A stretch of 64,000 bases of DNA, from the NCBI RefSeq assembly GCF_001742305.1, contig NZ_MJAT01000012.1, forward strand, positions 186,001 through 250,000. The letters are read 5' to 3'. The notes beneath the pieces are model-generated. The model was not told where the DNA came from. It was given only the letters and a program-made list of their open reading frames with translations, and did no database searches. This document shows, piece by piece, positions 1 through 10,051 of the stretch. A program made the translations under genes and the position numbers. The first letter of the stretch is position 1, and every line of letters starts with the position of its first letter. The stretch comes from Desulfuribacillus stibiiarsenatis (GTDB lineage Bacteria > Bacillota > Bacilli > Desulfuribacillales > Desulfuribacillaceae).

Positions 1-2
1 CT

Positions 3-386
3 CTATGCTTCACTGCTGTTTCTATGGGAAACCCACATGCCGTGATATTTGTTGATACAATTGAAAATCACTTTGTGAAAGGTCTAGGACCTATCATTGA
101 GAAACACGAGTATTTCCCACGTAAGACGAATGTCGAATTTGTTGAAATTCTGAACCAATCAGAAGTGAATATGCACGTATGGGAACGTGGGTGCGGCGAA
201 ACCTTAGCCTGTGGTACTGGGGCATGTGCTACTGCTGTTGCGGCTTACTTAACAGGACGGACAGGGCCAAGTGTAACGGTGCGTTTAAAAGGTGGAGACT
301 TATTTATTGAATGGGATCAAGAACAGAATGTTGTTTACATGACTGGACCTTCGACGGTAGTTTTTACAGGAACATGGCTTTTATAG
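3..386 (+). CDS. dapF: Diaminopimelate epimerase, C-terminal part (cut by window start)
   Basis: This enzyme interconverts LL- and meso-diaminopimelate in the lysine and peptidoglycan pathway. Only about 127 C-terminal residues are present, because the reading frame is open to the left window edge. The visible part has the family signature SMGNPHAVIFV near its start and the second catalytic cysteine in CGETLACGTGACA. The stop is followed by a good terminator, so it is the last gene of its unit. The family and frame are clear; the true start lies outside the window. Confidence 0.96.
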   Translation, partial: LCFTAVSMGNPHAVIFVDTIENHFVKGLGPIIEKHEYFPRKTNVEFVEILNQSEVNMHVWERGCGETLACGTGACATAVAAYLTGRTGPSVTVRLKGGDLFIEWDQEQNVVYMTGPSTVVFTGTWLL

Positions 387-419
387 TATTATAATAAGGC
401 GAATTAGCTAGTAATGCGC

Positions 420-456
420 GGAAAACTGGCCAAAAGGTTAGTTTTCCTTGTATTTA
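420..456 (+). terminator. Rho-independent terminator after dapF
   Basis: GGAAAACT and AGTTTTCC form the outer stem. An inner GGCC/GGTT pairing with G-U wobbles extends it to 12 pairs, closed by an AAAA loop. A T-rich run follows. It separates dapF from the yicC operon. Confidence 0.8.
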
Positions 457-476
457 TTATGATATTTAAGTAAAAT
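448..476 (+). promoter_or_regulatory. Probable sigma-A promoter of the yicC operon
   Basis: TTGTAT and TAAAAT are separated by exactly 17 bases, directly behind the dapF terminator and 24 bases before the yicC start. The -35 box matches four of six consensus positions and the -10 box five of six. The placement suits the promoter of the long plus-strand operon. Confidence 0.5.
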
Positions 477-499
477 AAGGTATTGAGAGAAGGATACAT

Positions 500-1381
500 A
501 TGTTAAAAAGTATGACTGGCTACGGGAGATCAACTCAATCTTTTCTTGGCTACAGTGTTACTGTTGAGATGAAGGCTGTGAATCATCGCTACAAAGAGGT
601 TGTGATTCGAATGCCTCGCGATATCATTTCATTAGAAGAGCCAATCAAAAAGCGAATTGGTGATCGTGTAAAACGTGGTAGAGTTGATGTATTTATAACC
701 ATTGAGCAAGACAAAGGTTTACAAGAATCAATTCAAATCAATCCTGATATCATCGCAGCATATATTATAGCAGCCAAGAAAATTGCCGAAGAGCATCCAG
801 ATGTCAAAAATGACTTATCAATACTTGATATCATGAGACTTCCTGACGCCGTTTCAGTGAAAAAGTTCGAAATTTCAGTGGATGAGTTTGCTGAGCCATT
901 AGGATTACTCGTTGAACAAGCCCTTGTCGAACTCTTAGAGTTTCGAAAAAATGAAGGGATAAGTCTTGAGCAGGATTTCCAAAATCGTCTAGCAGTCACA
1001 GAAGAGTATGTATCAAGCATCGAAACTACAATCCTTTCATCAATTACTGAATATACTGATAAATTAAGAAAAAGATTAAATGAATTATTAGTAGACATCA
1101 ACATTGATGAAGATCGTTTAGCACTTGAAGTCGTTATATTTGCCGATCGGACGAACATAGATGAAGAACTTACGAGGTTGAAAAGCCATATATATCAATT
1201 TCGCAAGTTTTTAAAAGAGGAAGACGCTATTGGCAGGAAGTTAGATTTCTTAGTACAAGAAATGAATCGTGAAATCAATACCATTGGTTCAAAAGCAAAT
1301 CATATAGATTTAAGTAATTATGTAATTGAAGTCAAAAGTGAATTGGAAAAAATAAGGGAACAAGTTCAAAATGTTGAGTAA
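500..1381 (+). CDS. yloC: YicC/YloC family endoribonuclease-like protein
   Basis: This 293-residue protein matches the YicC/YloC family in length and layout. It has the N-terminal signature MLKSMTGYGR, a conserved AVNHRYKEV segment, and the C-terminal LDFLVQEMNREINTIGSKA block that defines the family's second domain. E. coli YicC acts as an endoribonuclease; the Bacillus role is less clear. It is the first gene after a terminator/promoter pair and lies upstream of remA and gmk, the order seen in B. subtilis. The ATG follows an AGAAGGA ribosome binding site. Confidence 0.93.
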   Translation: MLKSMTGYGRSTQSFLGYSVTVEMKAVNHRYKEVVIRMPRDIISLEEPIKKRIGDRVKRGRVDVFITIEQDKGLQESIQINPDIIAAYIIAAKKIAEEHPDVKNDLSILDIMRLPDAVSVKKFEISVDEFAEPLGLLVEQALVELLEFRKNEGISLEQDFQNRLAVTEEYVSSIETTILSSITEYTDKLRKRLNELLVDINIDEDRLALEVVIFADRTNIDEELTRLKSHIYQFRKFLKEEDAIGRKLDFLVQEMNREINTIGSKANHIDLSNYVIEVKSELEKIREQVQNVE

Positions 1382-1434
1382 ATAGTGAAAATTAGGTAAA
1401 AATAGAGTTTGTCTATTGATTAGGAGGAGTCATT

Positions 1435-1716
1435 ATGAGTATTAAGCTTATAAATATTGGGTTTGGTAATATCGTATCTGCCCATCGAATTATTTCCATT
1501 GTAAGTCCGGAGTCAGCACCTATTAAACGTATCATACAAGAAGCAAGAGACCGTGGTATGTTAATAGACGCAACTTATGGTCGTAGAACACGAGCTGTCA
1601 TTATAACGGACAGTGATCATGTGATTCTATCGGCAGTTCAACCAGAAACAGTGGCTCATCGCCTGACATCAAAAGATACTTCTTCTTCATCAGCTGCTGA
1701 TGAAAGTGATGAATAG
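1435..1716 (+). CDS. remA: RemA (DUF370) biofilm matrix regulator
   Basis: This small DUF370 protein of 93 residues corresponds to RemA (YlzA), a DNA-binding activator of matrix and osmoprotection genes in B. subtilis that assembles into ring-like oligomers. The sequence shows the family core: INIGFGN, an SPESAPIKR segment and [15 protein letters not shown]. The C-terminal tail is Ser/Asp-rich and variable. A strong AGGAGG site precedes the ATG. It sits between yicC and gmk as in Bacillus. Target genes here cannot be read from the sequence. Confidence 0.93.
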   Translation: MSIKLINIGFGNIVSAHRIISIVSPESAPIKRIIQEARDRGMLIDATYGRRTRAVIITDSDHVILSAVQPETVAHRLTSKDTSSSSAADESDE

Positions 1717-1724
1717 AGGTAAGT

Positions 1725-2339
1725 ATGAATAGAGAAGAAGGATTATTAATTGTTTTATCAGGGCCTTCAGGTGTGGGAAAAGGTACTGTTTGCAAGCAAA
1801 TTCGTTGTAGACAGAAATTGCAACATCTAAAATATTCGGTATCTGCGACAACTCGAGCTCCTCGAGAAGGAGAAGCCAATGGGGTCGATTATTTCTTTAA
1901 ACAAAAAGAAGAGTTTGAAGATATGATAAATAATGGCGAGTTGCTTGAATGGGCGAAATATGTAGATAATTATTATGGAACCCCGTATAGTTTCGTACAA
2001 GATCAGTTAAAAGCAGGGTATGATGTAATTCTTGAGATTGAAGTACAAGGTGCTTTACAGGTACGGAAGCGTGTTGGGAAAGAAGGAATCTTTATATTTT
2101 TAGTTCCTCCGAATGTTGAGGAGTTAAAACGTAGAATATTAGAACGTGCTTCTGAAACAGATGAGTCGATGAACAGGCGTTTAAAAGCGATGGAACAAGA
2201 AATGAAACTGATACAGCATTATGATTACTGCGTAGTCAATGATGATATCCAACTCACTTGTGAGTTAGTCGAGTCAATTGTGAATGCAGAACATTGTAAA
2301 GTGGAACGAAACAAAATCAAGTATGAACAATGGTTGTAA
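1725..2339 (+). CDS. gmk: Guanylate kinase
   Basis: The enzyme phosphorylates GMP to GDP with ATP. The 204-residue length is standard. The P-loop is SGPSGVGKGT near residue 12, followed by the GMP-binding YSVSATTRAPREGE segment and GVDYFF. The start lies 8 bases after the remA stop with a GAGGTAAGT site, so the two are probably co-translated. With rpoZ directly downstream this gives the usual gmk-rpoZ pair. Confidence 0.97.
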   Translation: MNREEGLLIVLSGPSGVGKGTVCKQIRCRQKLQHLKYSVSATTRAPREGEANGVDYFFKQKEEFEDMINNGELLEWAKYVDNYYGTPYSFVQDQLKAGYDVILEIEVQGALQVRKRVGKEGIFIFLVPPNVEELKRRILERASETDESMNRRLKAMEQEMKLIQHYDYCVVNDDIQLTCELVESIVNAEHCKVERNKIKYEQWL

Positions 2340-2358
2340 GCGAATAGGGGGTTAAAAT

Positions 2359-2559
2359 ATGTTATATCCATCAATTGATAAATTGTTAACAATGGTAGAC
2401 AGTAAATATACGTTAGTAGTGGCAGCTTCAAAAAGAGCAAGAATTCTTAATGAAGGTGAAGAGTCTCTATTATTATCCACGCATAACAAGAAAAATGTAG
2501 GAATTGGACTTGAAGAAATCTATAACAAAAAAATTAACTGTGTACATGAAAATAAATAA
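2359..2559 (+). CDS. rpoZ: DNA-directed RNA polymerase omega subunit
   Basis: This 66-residue protein matches the omega subunit, which supports RNA polymerase assembly by binding beta-prime. The N-terminal part has the family pattern YPSIDKLL, then KYTLVVAASKRAR, where the Arg-rich helix begins. A GGGGG site lies ahead of the ATG. A terminator follows, so the first segment of the operon may partly end here. Confidence 0.92.
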   Translation: MLYPSIDKLLTMVDSKYTLVVAASKRARILNEGEESLLLSTHNKKNVGIGLEEIYNKKINCVHENK

Positions 2560-2564
2560 TCAGT

Positions 2565-2598
2565 AAAAGGCAGCCACAGGTTGTCTTTTATTTTTATC
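2565..2598 (+). terminator. Terminator after rpoZ
   Basis: AAAAGGCAGCC and GGTTGTCTTTT pair over 11 positions with two G-U wobbles around a three-base loop, followed by a T-rich stretch. It lies between rpoZ and coaBC and may attenuate rather than fully stop transcription. Confidence 0.7.
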
Positions 2599-2658
2599 CT
2601 TATATTAAAAATATGTTACACTAAAGATATATAGTATGTGACGATGGAGGGATACGTT

Positions 2659-3852
2659 GTGAAACGAGTAGTGATTGGAGTTACTGGTGGAATAGCAGCC
2701 TATAAAGTAGCAAATATCTGTAGTAAACTAAAACAAAATGGGAACGATGTGCGAGTCATGATGACGCAGTCAGCAACAGAGTTCATAACCCCTCTAACGT
2801 TTCAATCCTTGACCGGAAATCGGGTAATTAGTGATACATTTGAAACACCTGATGCAGGTGTCAGCCATATTGAATGGGCAGAATGGGCAGATTGCATTCT
2901 AATAGCGCCAGCCACAGCGAATATCATCGGAAAAGTTCGGCACGGAATCGCGGATGATTTCGTCTCTACAATCCTTATGGCTACCAGAAAACCAGTACTT
3001 TTTGCACCGGCAATGAATGTTCATATGTATGAGAACCCAATTGTTCAGAGTAACATTCAAGAGTTAATGCGGTATGGTTACCATTTTATTGAACCTGATG
3101 AAGGTTATCTAGCATGTGGTTACCACGGAAAAGGTCGTCTTGCGGATGAAAACAAAATAATTAATGCTGTAAATCAATTAATCAATATAGATGCACCGAA
3201 CAATCTTTCGTTGCATGGGAAGCACATTCTAATTACGGCAGGTCCAACGCAAGAAGCAATAGACCCTGTACGTTATATATCGAACTATTCTAGTGGCAAG
3301 ATGGGTTATGCTTTAGCAGAAGCCGCCGTCATTCTTGGCGCTAAAGTGATGTTAATATCTGGGCCTACAAATTTGGCAGTGCCAAAGGGGGTCTCCGTAA
3401 TCCAAGTCATTACGGCAGAACAAATGCTAAATGCTGTACTGGAAGAATTGCCGAGACATGATATTGTTATCAAATCAGCGGCTGTCGCAGACTATCGACC
3501 AAAGCAATTTGCATCGCAAAAAATAAAAAAGACCGATGGGTTTATGACGATAGAACTTGAAAAAAACTCTGATATTCTATTGGAAATTAAAAATCATAAA
3601 CTGCCTCATCAGGTGATTGTTGGTTTTGCGGCAGAAAGCGAAAATGTTATAGATAACGCGAAAAGTAAATTATTGCGAAAAGATCTTGATATGATTGTGG
3701 CTAATGACATATCACATGGTGATAGTGGTTTCATGGTCGATAATAATAAAGTAACAATCCTAACGCGAAGTGGACAATCCATAGATTTACCGCTTCAGTC
3801 CAAACAGATAATAGCGAGAAGGATTCTTGAACAAATTCAAAATAAAGAGTGA
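2659..3852 (+). CDS. coaBC: Bifunctional phosphopantothenoylcysteine decarboxylase/synthetase
   Basis: CoaBC joins cysteine to 4-phosphopantothenate and decarboxylates the product on the way to coenzyme A. The N-terminal flavin-dependent CoaC part runs to about residue 180, with GVTGGIAAYK at the start and the catalytic-loop APAMNVHMYENP. The CoaB part follows, with ITAGPTQEAIDPVRYISN and KSAAVADYRP. The GTG at 2659 is preferred over an upstream in-frame GTG because GGAGGG lies 7 bases ahead of it and the protein then begins at the family N-terminus. An extended -10 (TGTTACACT, 2614-2622) may give it a promoter of its own. Confidence 0.95.
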   Translation: MKRVVIGVTGGIAAYKVANICSKLKQNGNDVRVMMTQSATEFITPLTFQSLTGNRVISDTFETPDAGVSHIEWAEWADCILIAPATANIIGKVRHGIADDFVSTILMATRKPVLFAPAMNVHMYENPIVQSNIQELMRYGYHFIEPDEGYLACGYHGKGRLADENKIINAVNQLINIDAPNNLSLHGKHILITAGPTQEAIDPVRYISNYSSGKMGYALAEAAVILGAKVMLISGPTNLAVPKGVSVIQVITAEQMLNAVLEELPRHDIVIKSAAVADYRPKQFASQKIKKTDGFMTIELEKNSDILLEIKNHKLPHQVIVGFAAESENVIDNAKSKLLRKDLDMIVANDISHGDSGFMVDNNKVTILTRSGQSIDLPLQSKQIIARRILEQIQNKE

Positions 3853-3857
3853 TTAGA

Positions 3858-6344
3858 ATGTATGCTAAAGTGATGGTAGACGTGCCTACGAAAGGTGAAG
3901 GCTATTATACGTATAAAGTCCCTAATGAACTACAGAGTTCTCTTATGAAGGGAATGCGCGTAATCGTACCATTTGGTAGGAAAAAGGTTGAAGGTTTTGT
4001 TACGGATATACAAACGGATTTAGTTGATATAGACATATCAAAGATTAAGATGATTGACGAATTATTAGATGATCTTCCTGTTTTAAGTGAAGAAATGTTG
4101 CAATTAGGACAGTGGATGTCGGAACGGTATTTCAATCGGAAAACGACAGTTTGGCAATCCATGCTTCCTGCGGGTATTAAATCTTCTGCTCAATTGGTTA
4201 TCAATAGCACGATCACAGCGGAACAATTACAAGATATTATTATTAGTGAGCTCGAGAGAGAAATCTTAAATTACTTAATATTTCATCCGAATTCTCGATT
4301 GATCCAATTGCAAGAAAAGTTTAAAGACATTGAGCAAACCCTAGAACATCTAAAGAAAATGAATTATATAGAAGAAAAAAAAGCATTCTCGATTCAATCT
4401 AGGCCCCAAGTTCTACAATATGCAAAGTGGAATTTAAAACCGATTGAGTTTCATACGTTAGACGAACTCAATAGTGATCAGGATAAAGTGCTTGATCAAA
4501 TGTTTAAGAAGGCACCCAAACAAAAAGCAATCGCAAAGTTATTATTGATGCCTGAATATGCGAGCGGAATGGCAGTCACTTCGATAATACAAAAGCTTGG
4601 TTCTACTAGGCAAACACTGAAAGCAATGGAGAACGCAGGGTATATCACTATTACTGAAAAAGAGATATTAAGAACCCCAGATTCCCAACCTTTTTTGCCT
4701 CAAACTAACATTTCGCAACTGACGGATGAGCAAAAGCTAAGCTTACAACAAATCAAGGAAAGTATTGACCAGCGCACGAAGGATATCTTTCTCTTACATG
4801 GCGTTACAGGTAGTGGAAAGACAGAAGTTTACATTCAGGCTATTGACAGTGTACTTAAGAAAAAACGACAGGCAATTGTGTTAGTTCCAGAAATATCTTT
4901 AACCCCTATCATTGTCGACAGATTTAAGCAGCGCTTTGGTGACAAAGTAGCCATTATGCACAGTCGATTAAGCGTTGGAGAAAGATATGATGAGTGGAGA
5001 AGAATACGAAGTGGACAAGCAGAAGTAGTGATTGGTGCTCGTTCAGCGATATTTGCTCCATTTCATAATATCGGGATTATAATCATAGACGAAGAACACG
5101 AGGCAAGTTATAAGCAAGAAGAGACACCACGTTATGATGCTAGAGAAATCGCTATTTTTCGGGCGAAATGGCATGAAAGTGTAATTGTATTAGGCAGTGC
5201 TACTCCGTCAGTAGAGTCTTATTTCTGCGCTCAAACTGGTAAATATAAGCTTTTGGAGCTTAAAGAAAGAGTACATCAACAAGAAATGCCTGAAATGCTC
5301 ATTGTTGATATGAGGAAAGAACTTTCTAAAAACAATTACAGCTCCTTTAGTCACTTACTACAAGAAGAATTAATCAGTACCTATGAAAATGGGCACCAAT
5401 CTATTCTATTTCTAAATCGTAGGGGACATTCAAATACCGTAATCTGTCGAGATTGCGGGAAAGTGAGTTATTGCCCGTTTTGTCATGTATCGATGACTTA
5501 TCATCATAAAGCAAGTAAGCTTCAGTGTCATTATTGTAATCATCAAATAGACCACGTGAATCGATGCGAAACCTGTAAGGGTGATAACTTACAACTATTT
5601 GGATTAGGCACTGAAAAAATAGAAGAGCAAATTCGTGAACTATTGCCCACAGCAAAAGTGTTACGAATGGATGTCGATACGACCAAGAAAAAAGGTTCCC
5701 ATCAAGCAATCATTCAACAGTTTCATAGTGGCAAAGCAGATATTTTGATAGGGACACAAATGGTAGCAAAGGGGTTAGATTTTCCTAATGTCGCTACAGT
5801 GGGTATTATTTCTTCTGATGTTGGATTGAATCTTCCTGACTTTAGAGCTGCGGAGAAGACATTTCAACTCATTACTCAAGTCGCTGGAAGAGCGGGGAGG
5901 CACCATGTACAAGGGAAAGTCATTGTGCAGAGCTATAACCATGACCACTATAGTATCCAACACGCCATTCATTACCGATACCAGGAGTTTTATCAAGCGG
6001 AAATTGAAATGAGGAAAAAGTTAGGTTATCCGCCATTTAGTCGATTGGTATATTTCACTGTGACCCATAGTGCAGAACAGACTGCAAGGGATTTCGCTAA
6101 GAAGTTTGTCGATATGTTAGAACAAATCAATCAACAGCATGATTCGAGAATCTTCATTCTTGGTCCAACGCCGTCCCCTATTTCAAAAATTAAAAATCAG
6201 TTCCGATTTAGCATTATTCTTAAATATGCACAATGGAACGAAACAAGTCAAATGATACAAACTGCAGTTGCAGGAATTGCAGATATCATGTATAAAAGTA
6301 ATGTTATACTTAATATTGATGTGAATCCGCAAGTGTTATTATAA
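3858..6344 (+). CDS. priA: Primosomal replication restart helicase PriA
   Basis: PriA reloads the replisome at stalled forks. The roughly 828 residues show an N-terminal DNA-binding region ([10 protein letters not shown]), the superfamily 2 helicase P-loop [11 protein letters not shown], the DEEH box, and a zinc-binding insertion built from repeated CxxC pairs near residues 535-580, starting with [13 protein letters not shown]. The later helicase motifs include [13 protein letters not shown] and QVAGRAGR. It overlaps or abuts the coaBC stop. A GTG at 3849 is an alternative start; I chose the ATG because AAAGAG precedes it at good spacing. Confidence 0.96.
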   Translation: MYAKVMVDVPTKGEGYYTYKVPNELQSSLMKGMRVIVPFGRKKVEGFVTDIQTDLVDIDISKIKMIDELLDDLPVLSEEMLQLGQWMSERYFNRKTTVWQSMLPAGIKSSAQLVINSTITAEQLQDIIISELEREILNYLIFHPNSRLIQLQEKFKDIEQTLEHLKKMNYIEEKKAFSIQSRPQVLQYAKWNLKPIEFHTLDELNSDQDKVLDQMFKKAPKQKAIAKLLLMPEYASGMAVTSIIQKLGSTRQTLKAMENAGYITITEKEILRTPDSQPFLPQTNISQLTDEQKLSLQQIKESIDQRTKDIFLLHGVTGSGKTEVYIQAIDSVLKKKRQAIVLVPEISLTPIIVDRFKQRFGDKVAIMHSRLSVGERYDEWRRIRSGQAEVVIGARSAIFAPFHNIGIIIIDEEHEASYKQEETPRYDAREIAIFRAKWHESVIVLGSATPSVESYFCAQTGKYKLLELKERVHQQEMPEMLIVDMRKELSKNNYSSFSHLLQEELISTYENGHQSILFLNRRGHSNTVICRDCGKVSYCPFCHVSMTYHHKASKLQCHYCNHQIDHVNRCETCKGDNLQLFGLGTEKIEEQIRELLPTAKVLRMDVDTTKKKGSHQAIIQQFHSGKADILIGTQMVAKGLDFPNVATVGIISSDVGLNLPDFRAAEKTFQLITQVAGRAGRHHVQGKVIVQSYNHDHYSIQHAIHYRYQEFYQAEIEMRKKLGYPPFSRLVYFTVTHSAEQTARDFAKKFVDMLEQINQQHDSRIFILGPTPSPISKIKNQFRFSIILKYAQWNETSQMIQTAVAGIADIMYKSNVILNIDVNPQVLL

Positions 6345-6363
6345 AATTATTGGAGTGATTGTA

Positions 6364-6822
6364 ATGGCAATTCGTATCATACGAAAAAATGAAGATCCAG
6401 TATTGCGAGAAGTATCAATTCCTGTTCAAAATATCAACAAAAATGTCCATAAATTATTAGATGATATGGCGGATACTATGTATGATGCTGATGGTGTTGG
6501 CTTAGCTGCCCCACAGATTGGTATCCTAAAACGTGTAGTTATCATCGATATTGGTGATGGAATAATTGAGTTAATTAATCCAGAAGTTATTGATGCATCG
6601 GGTGAAATGCCTGGACCAGAAGGATGCTTGAGCTTTCCAGGACTTACTGGAGAGGTATGCCGATCAGAGTTTGTTAAAGTGAAGGCATTAGACCGAAATG
6701 GTGAAGAATTTACAGTCGAAGGCACAGGACTATTAGCGAGGGCTTTACAACACGAAATCGATCACTTGAATGGTGTTGTATTTCTCGATATAGCAGAAAA
6801 CATCTATGAGAATAAGAGATAA
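6364..6822 (+). CDS. def: Peptide deformylase
   Basis: The enzyme removes the N-formyl group from new polypeptides. All three metal-site motifs are present: [18 protein letters not shown] (metal-binding Cys) and QHEIDHLNG (the two His and the catalytic Glu). The 152-residue length is usual for the compact type 1 enzyme. The ATG at 6364 is chosen because GGAG lies 8 bases upstream, rather than the in-frame GTG at 6355. It is followed by fmt, whose product adds the formyl group that this enzyme removes. Confidence 0.97.
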   Translation: MAIRIIRKNEDPVLREVSIPVQNINKNVHKLLDDMADTMYDADGVGLAAPQIGILKRVVIIDIGDGIIELINPEVIDASGEMPGPEGCLSFPGLTGEVCRSEFVKVKALDRNGEEFTVEGTGLLARALQHEIDHLNGVVFLDIAENIYENKR

Positions 6823-6860
6823 CGAAATAAGAAATATCGAATTGACAAGGAGGTAATAGA

Positions 6861-7826
6861 ATGCGCATTTTGTTCATGGGTACACCTGACTTTGCGGTTC
6901 CTTGTTTACAAGCATTAATTGACAATCAATATAATGTGATTGGCGTCGTTACACAACCGGACCGTCCAAAAGGAAGAAAATTACAATTAGCTCCACCGCC
7001 AGTAAAGGTTCTGGCTGAACAATATAATATTCCTGTATACCAACCAGAAAAAATCTCTAAAAGAGAAGAAGTGGAACGTTTTCAACAGTTAGATATTGAT
7101 TTAGTGGTTACTGCCGCATTTGGACAAATCTTGTCGAATGATTTTTTGGCAATCCCGAAGCTTGGTTGTATCAATGTGCATGCGTCATTATTGCCTAAGT
7201 ATAGGGGAGGAGCACCCATCCATTGGTCAGTGATTAATGGAGAAACTGAGACTGGTGTTACCATTATGTATATGGTTCAGAAATTAGACGCTGGTCCTAT
7301 GCTTACTCAGAAGAAAGTTGCTATTTTACCTACTGATACCACGGGTATTGTCTATGAGAAAGTAACACAGGCAGGCGCAGAATTGTTAATAGAGACATTA
7401 CCAGATTTGATCGCAGGTCGTCTTAATCCGGTGGAACAGACAGAAAGTGAAGCTACATTTGCATATAACATTTGTCGTGAAGATGAACGAATTGATTGGG
7501 ACAAACCAGCAATTACAATATATAATCAAATTAGAGGGTTAAATCCATGGCCAGGAGCTTACACATACTATCAGAATCAAGTGTTGAAGGTATGGGCTAG
7601 TGAAATTTACCCGATGAATAGAAATCAGAGCATGGAAGAAAATGATACTAAGGAAGATATACCAGGGATGATTGTCAGAATTGATAAAAATGGCATTGTC
7701 GTGGCTACTGGTGCAGGTTATCTATTGTTAACAGAATTACAACCTGCGGGTAAGAAGAAAATCCTTGGGAAAGACTTTGTGAATAGTGGGAAAGTATTGA
7801 TAAAAGATATTTTAGGGAAAGAGTAG
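6861..7826 (+). CDS. fmt: Methionyl-tRNA formyltransferase
   Basis: The enzyme formylates initiator Met-tRNA using 10-formyltetrahydrofolate. The 321 residues start with the MRILFMGTPDFAVP signature. The catalytic region has INVHASLLPKYRGGAPIHW, with the Asn/His/Asp site, and a C-terminal OB-like tRNA-binding domain follows. The ribosome binding site AAGGAGGT is strong. It pairs with def upstream. Confidence 0.97.
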   Translation: MRILFMGTPDFAVPCLQALIDNQYNVIGVVTQPDRPKGRKLQLAPPPVKVLAEQYNIPVYQPEKISKREEVERFQQLDIDLVVTAAFGQILSNDFLAIPKLGCINVHASLLPKYRGGAPIHWSVINGETETGVTIMYMVQKLDAGPMLTQKKVAILPTDTTGIVYEKVTQAGAELLIETLPDLIAGRLNPVEQTESEATFAYNICREDERIDWDKPAITIYNQIRGLNPWPGAYTYYQNQVLKVWASEIYPMNRNQSMEENDTKEDIPGMIVRIDKNGIVVATGAGYLLLTELQPAGKKKILGKDFVNSGKVLIKDILGKE

Positions 7827-7854
7827 AATTAAAGGTTTAGAAAGGAAGTTATTC

Positions 7855-8679
7855 ATGGATTTTAACGCATACGCTCCCAAACGAATTTTCATAGGACTTG
7901 TATTAGGTGCTGTATTACTGTTTAGTGGACTCATTTACTATGTATGGCATGTAGGGATGAATCAGGATACAGAATTATATAGAACTATTTTCACTGCGAT
8001 TATCGTCGCCAGTTTAATTCTTATGGGGTTTATAGGGCTTGTGTTTGGAGGTATGATCATTACCATTGTCCGATCGGAATCTTTTTCAGTGCCATTAGTT
8101 CAAAATCTTATGCGATTTACAATTAGCTATTTCTTTCCTTTGGCACTGCAAATTGGGAAAATATTAAGAATTCAAAAGAAACATATCATGCAATCATTTA
8201 TTCAAGTGAATAATCAAATGGTGTTAGCGAAAAAAATTAAAGTTCCAGCCGAAAGAATCCTTTTACTACTACCACATTGCGTTCAGAACGCAGATTGCAA
8301 ACATAAAATCACTCGAGATATTAACAACTGTGTTATGTGCGGAAGATGCCCCGTCAATCAATTGATGGAAATTCGAGATAAACATCATGTTCATTTACGA
8401 GTTGTAACTGGTGGGACGTTAGCAAGGCAAATAGTAAAATCAGTAAGACCTAAGGCGATAGTAGCAGTAGCTTGCGAAAGGGATTTAGTCAGCGGTATTA
8501 TTGACAGTCTACCTTTACCAGTGTTAGGTGTATTGAATGTTCGACCCAATGGACCATGTTTTAATACGCAAGTAATATTCGAAGAAATCGAAATAGCGAT
8601 TGAACAGCTTAAACAAGACGTAATCTGGAGTGAACAGGATGAATCGGAACAAAAGCACAAACAAAAAGAACACGCGTAA
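7855..8679 (+). CDS. DUF116 family membrane protein with cysteine cluster
   Basis: The 274 residues begin with two clear membrane segments (about 11-32 and 44-72), and a third hydrophobic stretch lies near 88-105. The cytosolic part carries the DUF116 cysteine pattern: HCVQNADCK, then CVMCGRCPVNQ, then VACERD and a late Cys in NGPCFNT. The spacing suggests a metal or iron-sulfur site, which is inference. The gene lies between fmt and rsmB, where B. subtilis has no gene. No function is established for the family to my knowledge. The rsmB start lies inside its 3' end. Confidence 0.8.
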   Translation: MDFNAYAPKRIFIGLVLGAVLLFSGLIYYVWHVGMNQDTELYRTIFTAIIVASLILMGFIGLVFGGMIITIVRSESFSVPLVQNLMRFTISYFFPLALQIGKILRIQKKHIMQSFIQVNNQMVLAKKIKVPAERILLLLPHCVQNADCKHKITRDINNCVMCGRCPVNQLMEIRDKHHVHLRVVTGGTLARQIVKSVRPKAIVAVACERDLVSGIIDSLPLPVLGVLNVRPNGPCFNTQVIFEEIEIAIEQLKQDVIWSEQDESEQKHKQKEHA

Positions 8680-10027
8680 GGTTACCAATGCAAGAGAAAA
8701 AGCTTTAGATATATTGGTAAAAATCGAAGAAAATAGCGGGTTTAGTAATCTAGTGTTACAAAACGAGCTAAAAGATACTCCCTTTGATAAGAGGGATCGT
8801 GGCTTAATAACGGAACTTGTATATGGCACAATCCAAAGAATGAATACAATTGATTTCATAGTGAATCACTTCTTAACTAAGAGAAAAATTGAAACACTTG
8901 ATACTTGGTTAAAACAATTACTTCGCATGGCGGCATATCAAATACGTTTTTTGGAGAAAATTCCAGAACGGGCAGTTGTCAATGAATCAGTAGAAACAGC
9001 AAAACGCTGGGGTCATCAAGGAATATCATCGTTCGTTAACGGGGTATTGCGAAATCTCATTCGATCACCAGAACTGCCTTTGTTGCCAAATAAGGACCGA
9101 AAACCGATTGAGTATTTTTCATTGTCGTACTCCTTTCCAATCTGGATGATCGAGAAGTGGATCGCGCAATATGGATTAGAAAAAACAGAAACAATGCTAG
9201 AAGTGATGGTTCAACCTGCGCCATTCACCATTCGACATAACACATTAAAAACAGAACCAAGTACCTTTGAAGGCCTTCTAAGTGAAACGCAACTTCAGTG
9301 GGAAAAGAGTCCCTATGTGAAAGAAGCATATTATGTAAAGGGAATAGGTGATGTTTCTCAAAACAAACTATTTACCGAAGGGTACTTTACAATACAAGAT
9401 GAAAGTTCCATGCTAGTTGCAACAGTCTTGTCTCCAAAGTCAGATGAGCTAATTCTTGATGCATGTTCAGCACCAGGTGGCAAAACGACTCATATCGCTG
9501 AGATTCAAAGGGATAAAGGTAAAGTTATTGCCAATGAAATACACCCACATAAGATTTCTTTAGTTGAACAATTGGCGAAACGTCTCGGAATCCAAAGCAT
9601 AGAAACACATCTTGGTGACTTTTTGGAGTTTGAGTCTGAACAGCTTTATTCAAGTGTCCTTTTAGATGCACCATGCTCAGGGTTAGGTGTCATTCGCAGA
9701 AAACCAGAGCTAAAATGGAATATAAAAGAGGAATCAATTGCTGATTTAATTCAATTGCAACAACGCCTAATTCGCCATGCTGCAAAATACGTTCGACCTG
9801 GTGGAACTTTAGTCTATTCTACTTGTACTATAAATCGAGACGAGAATATTAATATCATAGAACAATTTCTTGCAGAACACTCTGAGTTTCAACCTGCAAG
9901 AATTCAAGAGTACATACCAGAATCAATTCAATCAAAAATTAACATGAGTCATGAGCATATGGTTCAGATTTTCCCTCAAGACATGAATTCAGATGGATTT
10001 TTTATTGCGAAACTACGTAAGCTTTAA
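8639..10027 (+). CDS. rsmB: 16S rRNA m5C967 methyltransferase RsmB (Sun)
   Basis: RsmB makes 5-methylcytosine in 16S rRNA with S-adenosylmethionine. An N-terminal NusB-like RNA-binding domain covers roughly residues 15-150. The methyltransferase domain shows DACSAPGGKT, DAPCSGLGVIRRKPEL and STCTINRDEN, the last carrying the conserved Cys. The ATG at 8639 follows GGAG by 8 bases and lies 41 bases inside the DUF116 gene, so translation of the two is likely coupled. Length (462) is normal. Confidence 0.95.
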   Translation: MNRNKSTNKKNTRKVTNAREKALDILVKIEENSGFSNLVLQNELKDTPFDKRDRGLITELVYGTIQRMNTIDFIVNHFLTKRKIETLDTWLKQLLRMAAYQIRFLEKIPERAVVNESVETAKRWGHQGISSFVNGVLRNLIRSPELPLLPNKDRKPIEYFSLSYSFPIWMIEKWIAQYGLEKTETMLEVMVQPAPFTIRHNTLKTEPSTFEGLLSETQLQWEKSPYVKEAYYVKGIGDVSQNKLFTEGYFTIQDESSMLVATVLSPKSDELILDACSAPGGKTTHIAEIQRDKGKVIANEIHPHKISLVEQLAKRLGIQSIETHLGDFLEFESEQLYSSVLLDAPCSGLGVIRRKPELKWNIKEESIADLIQLQQRLIRHAAKYVRPGGTLVYSTCTINRDENINIIEQFLAEHSEFQPARIQEYIPESIQSKINMSHEHMVQIFPQDMNSDGFFIAKLRKL

Positions 10028-10051
10028 AAACAAATATACGGAGGTCTAACT

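Noticed and set aside
733-1158. 141-residue frame on the minus strand inside yicC
   Set aside because: It lies fully antisense to a clear yicC gene, has serine-rich shadow composition and no ribosome binding site.
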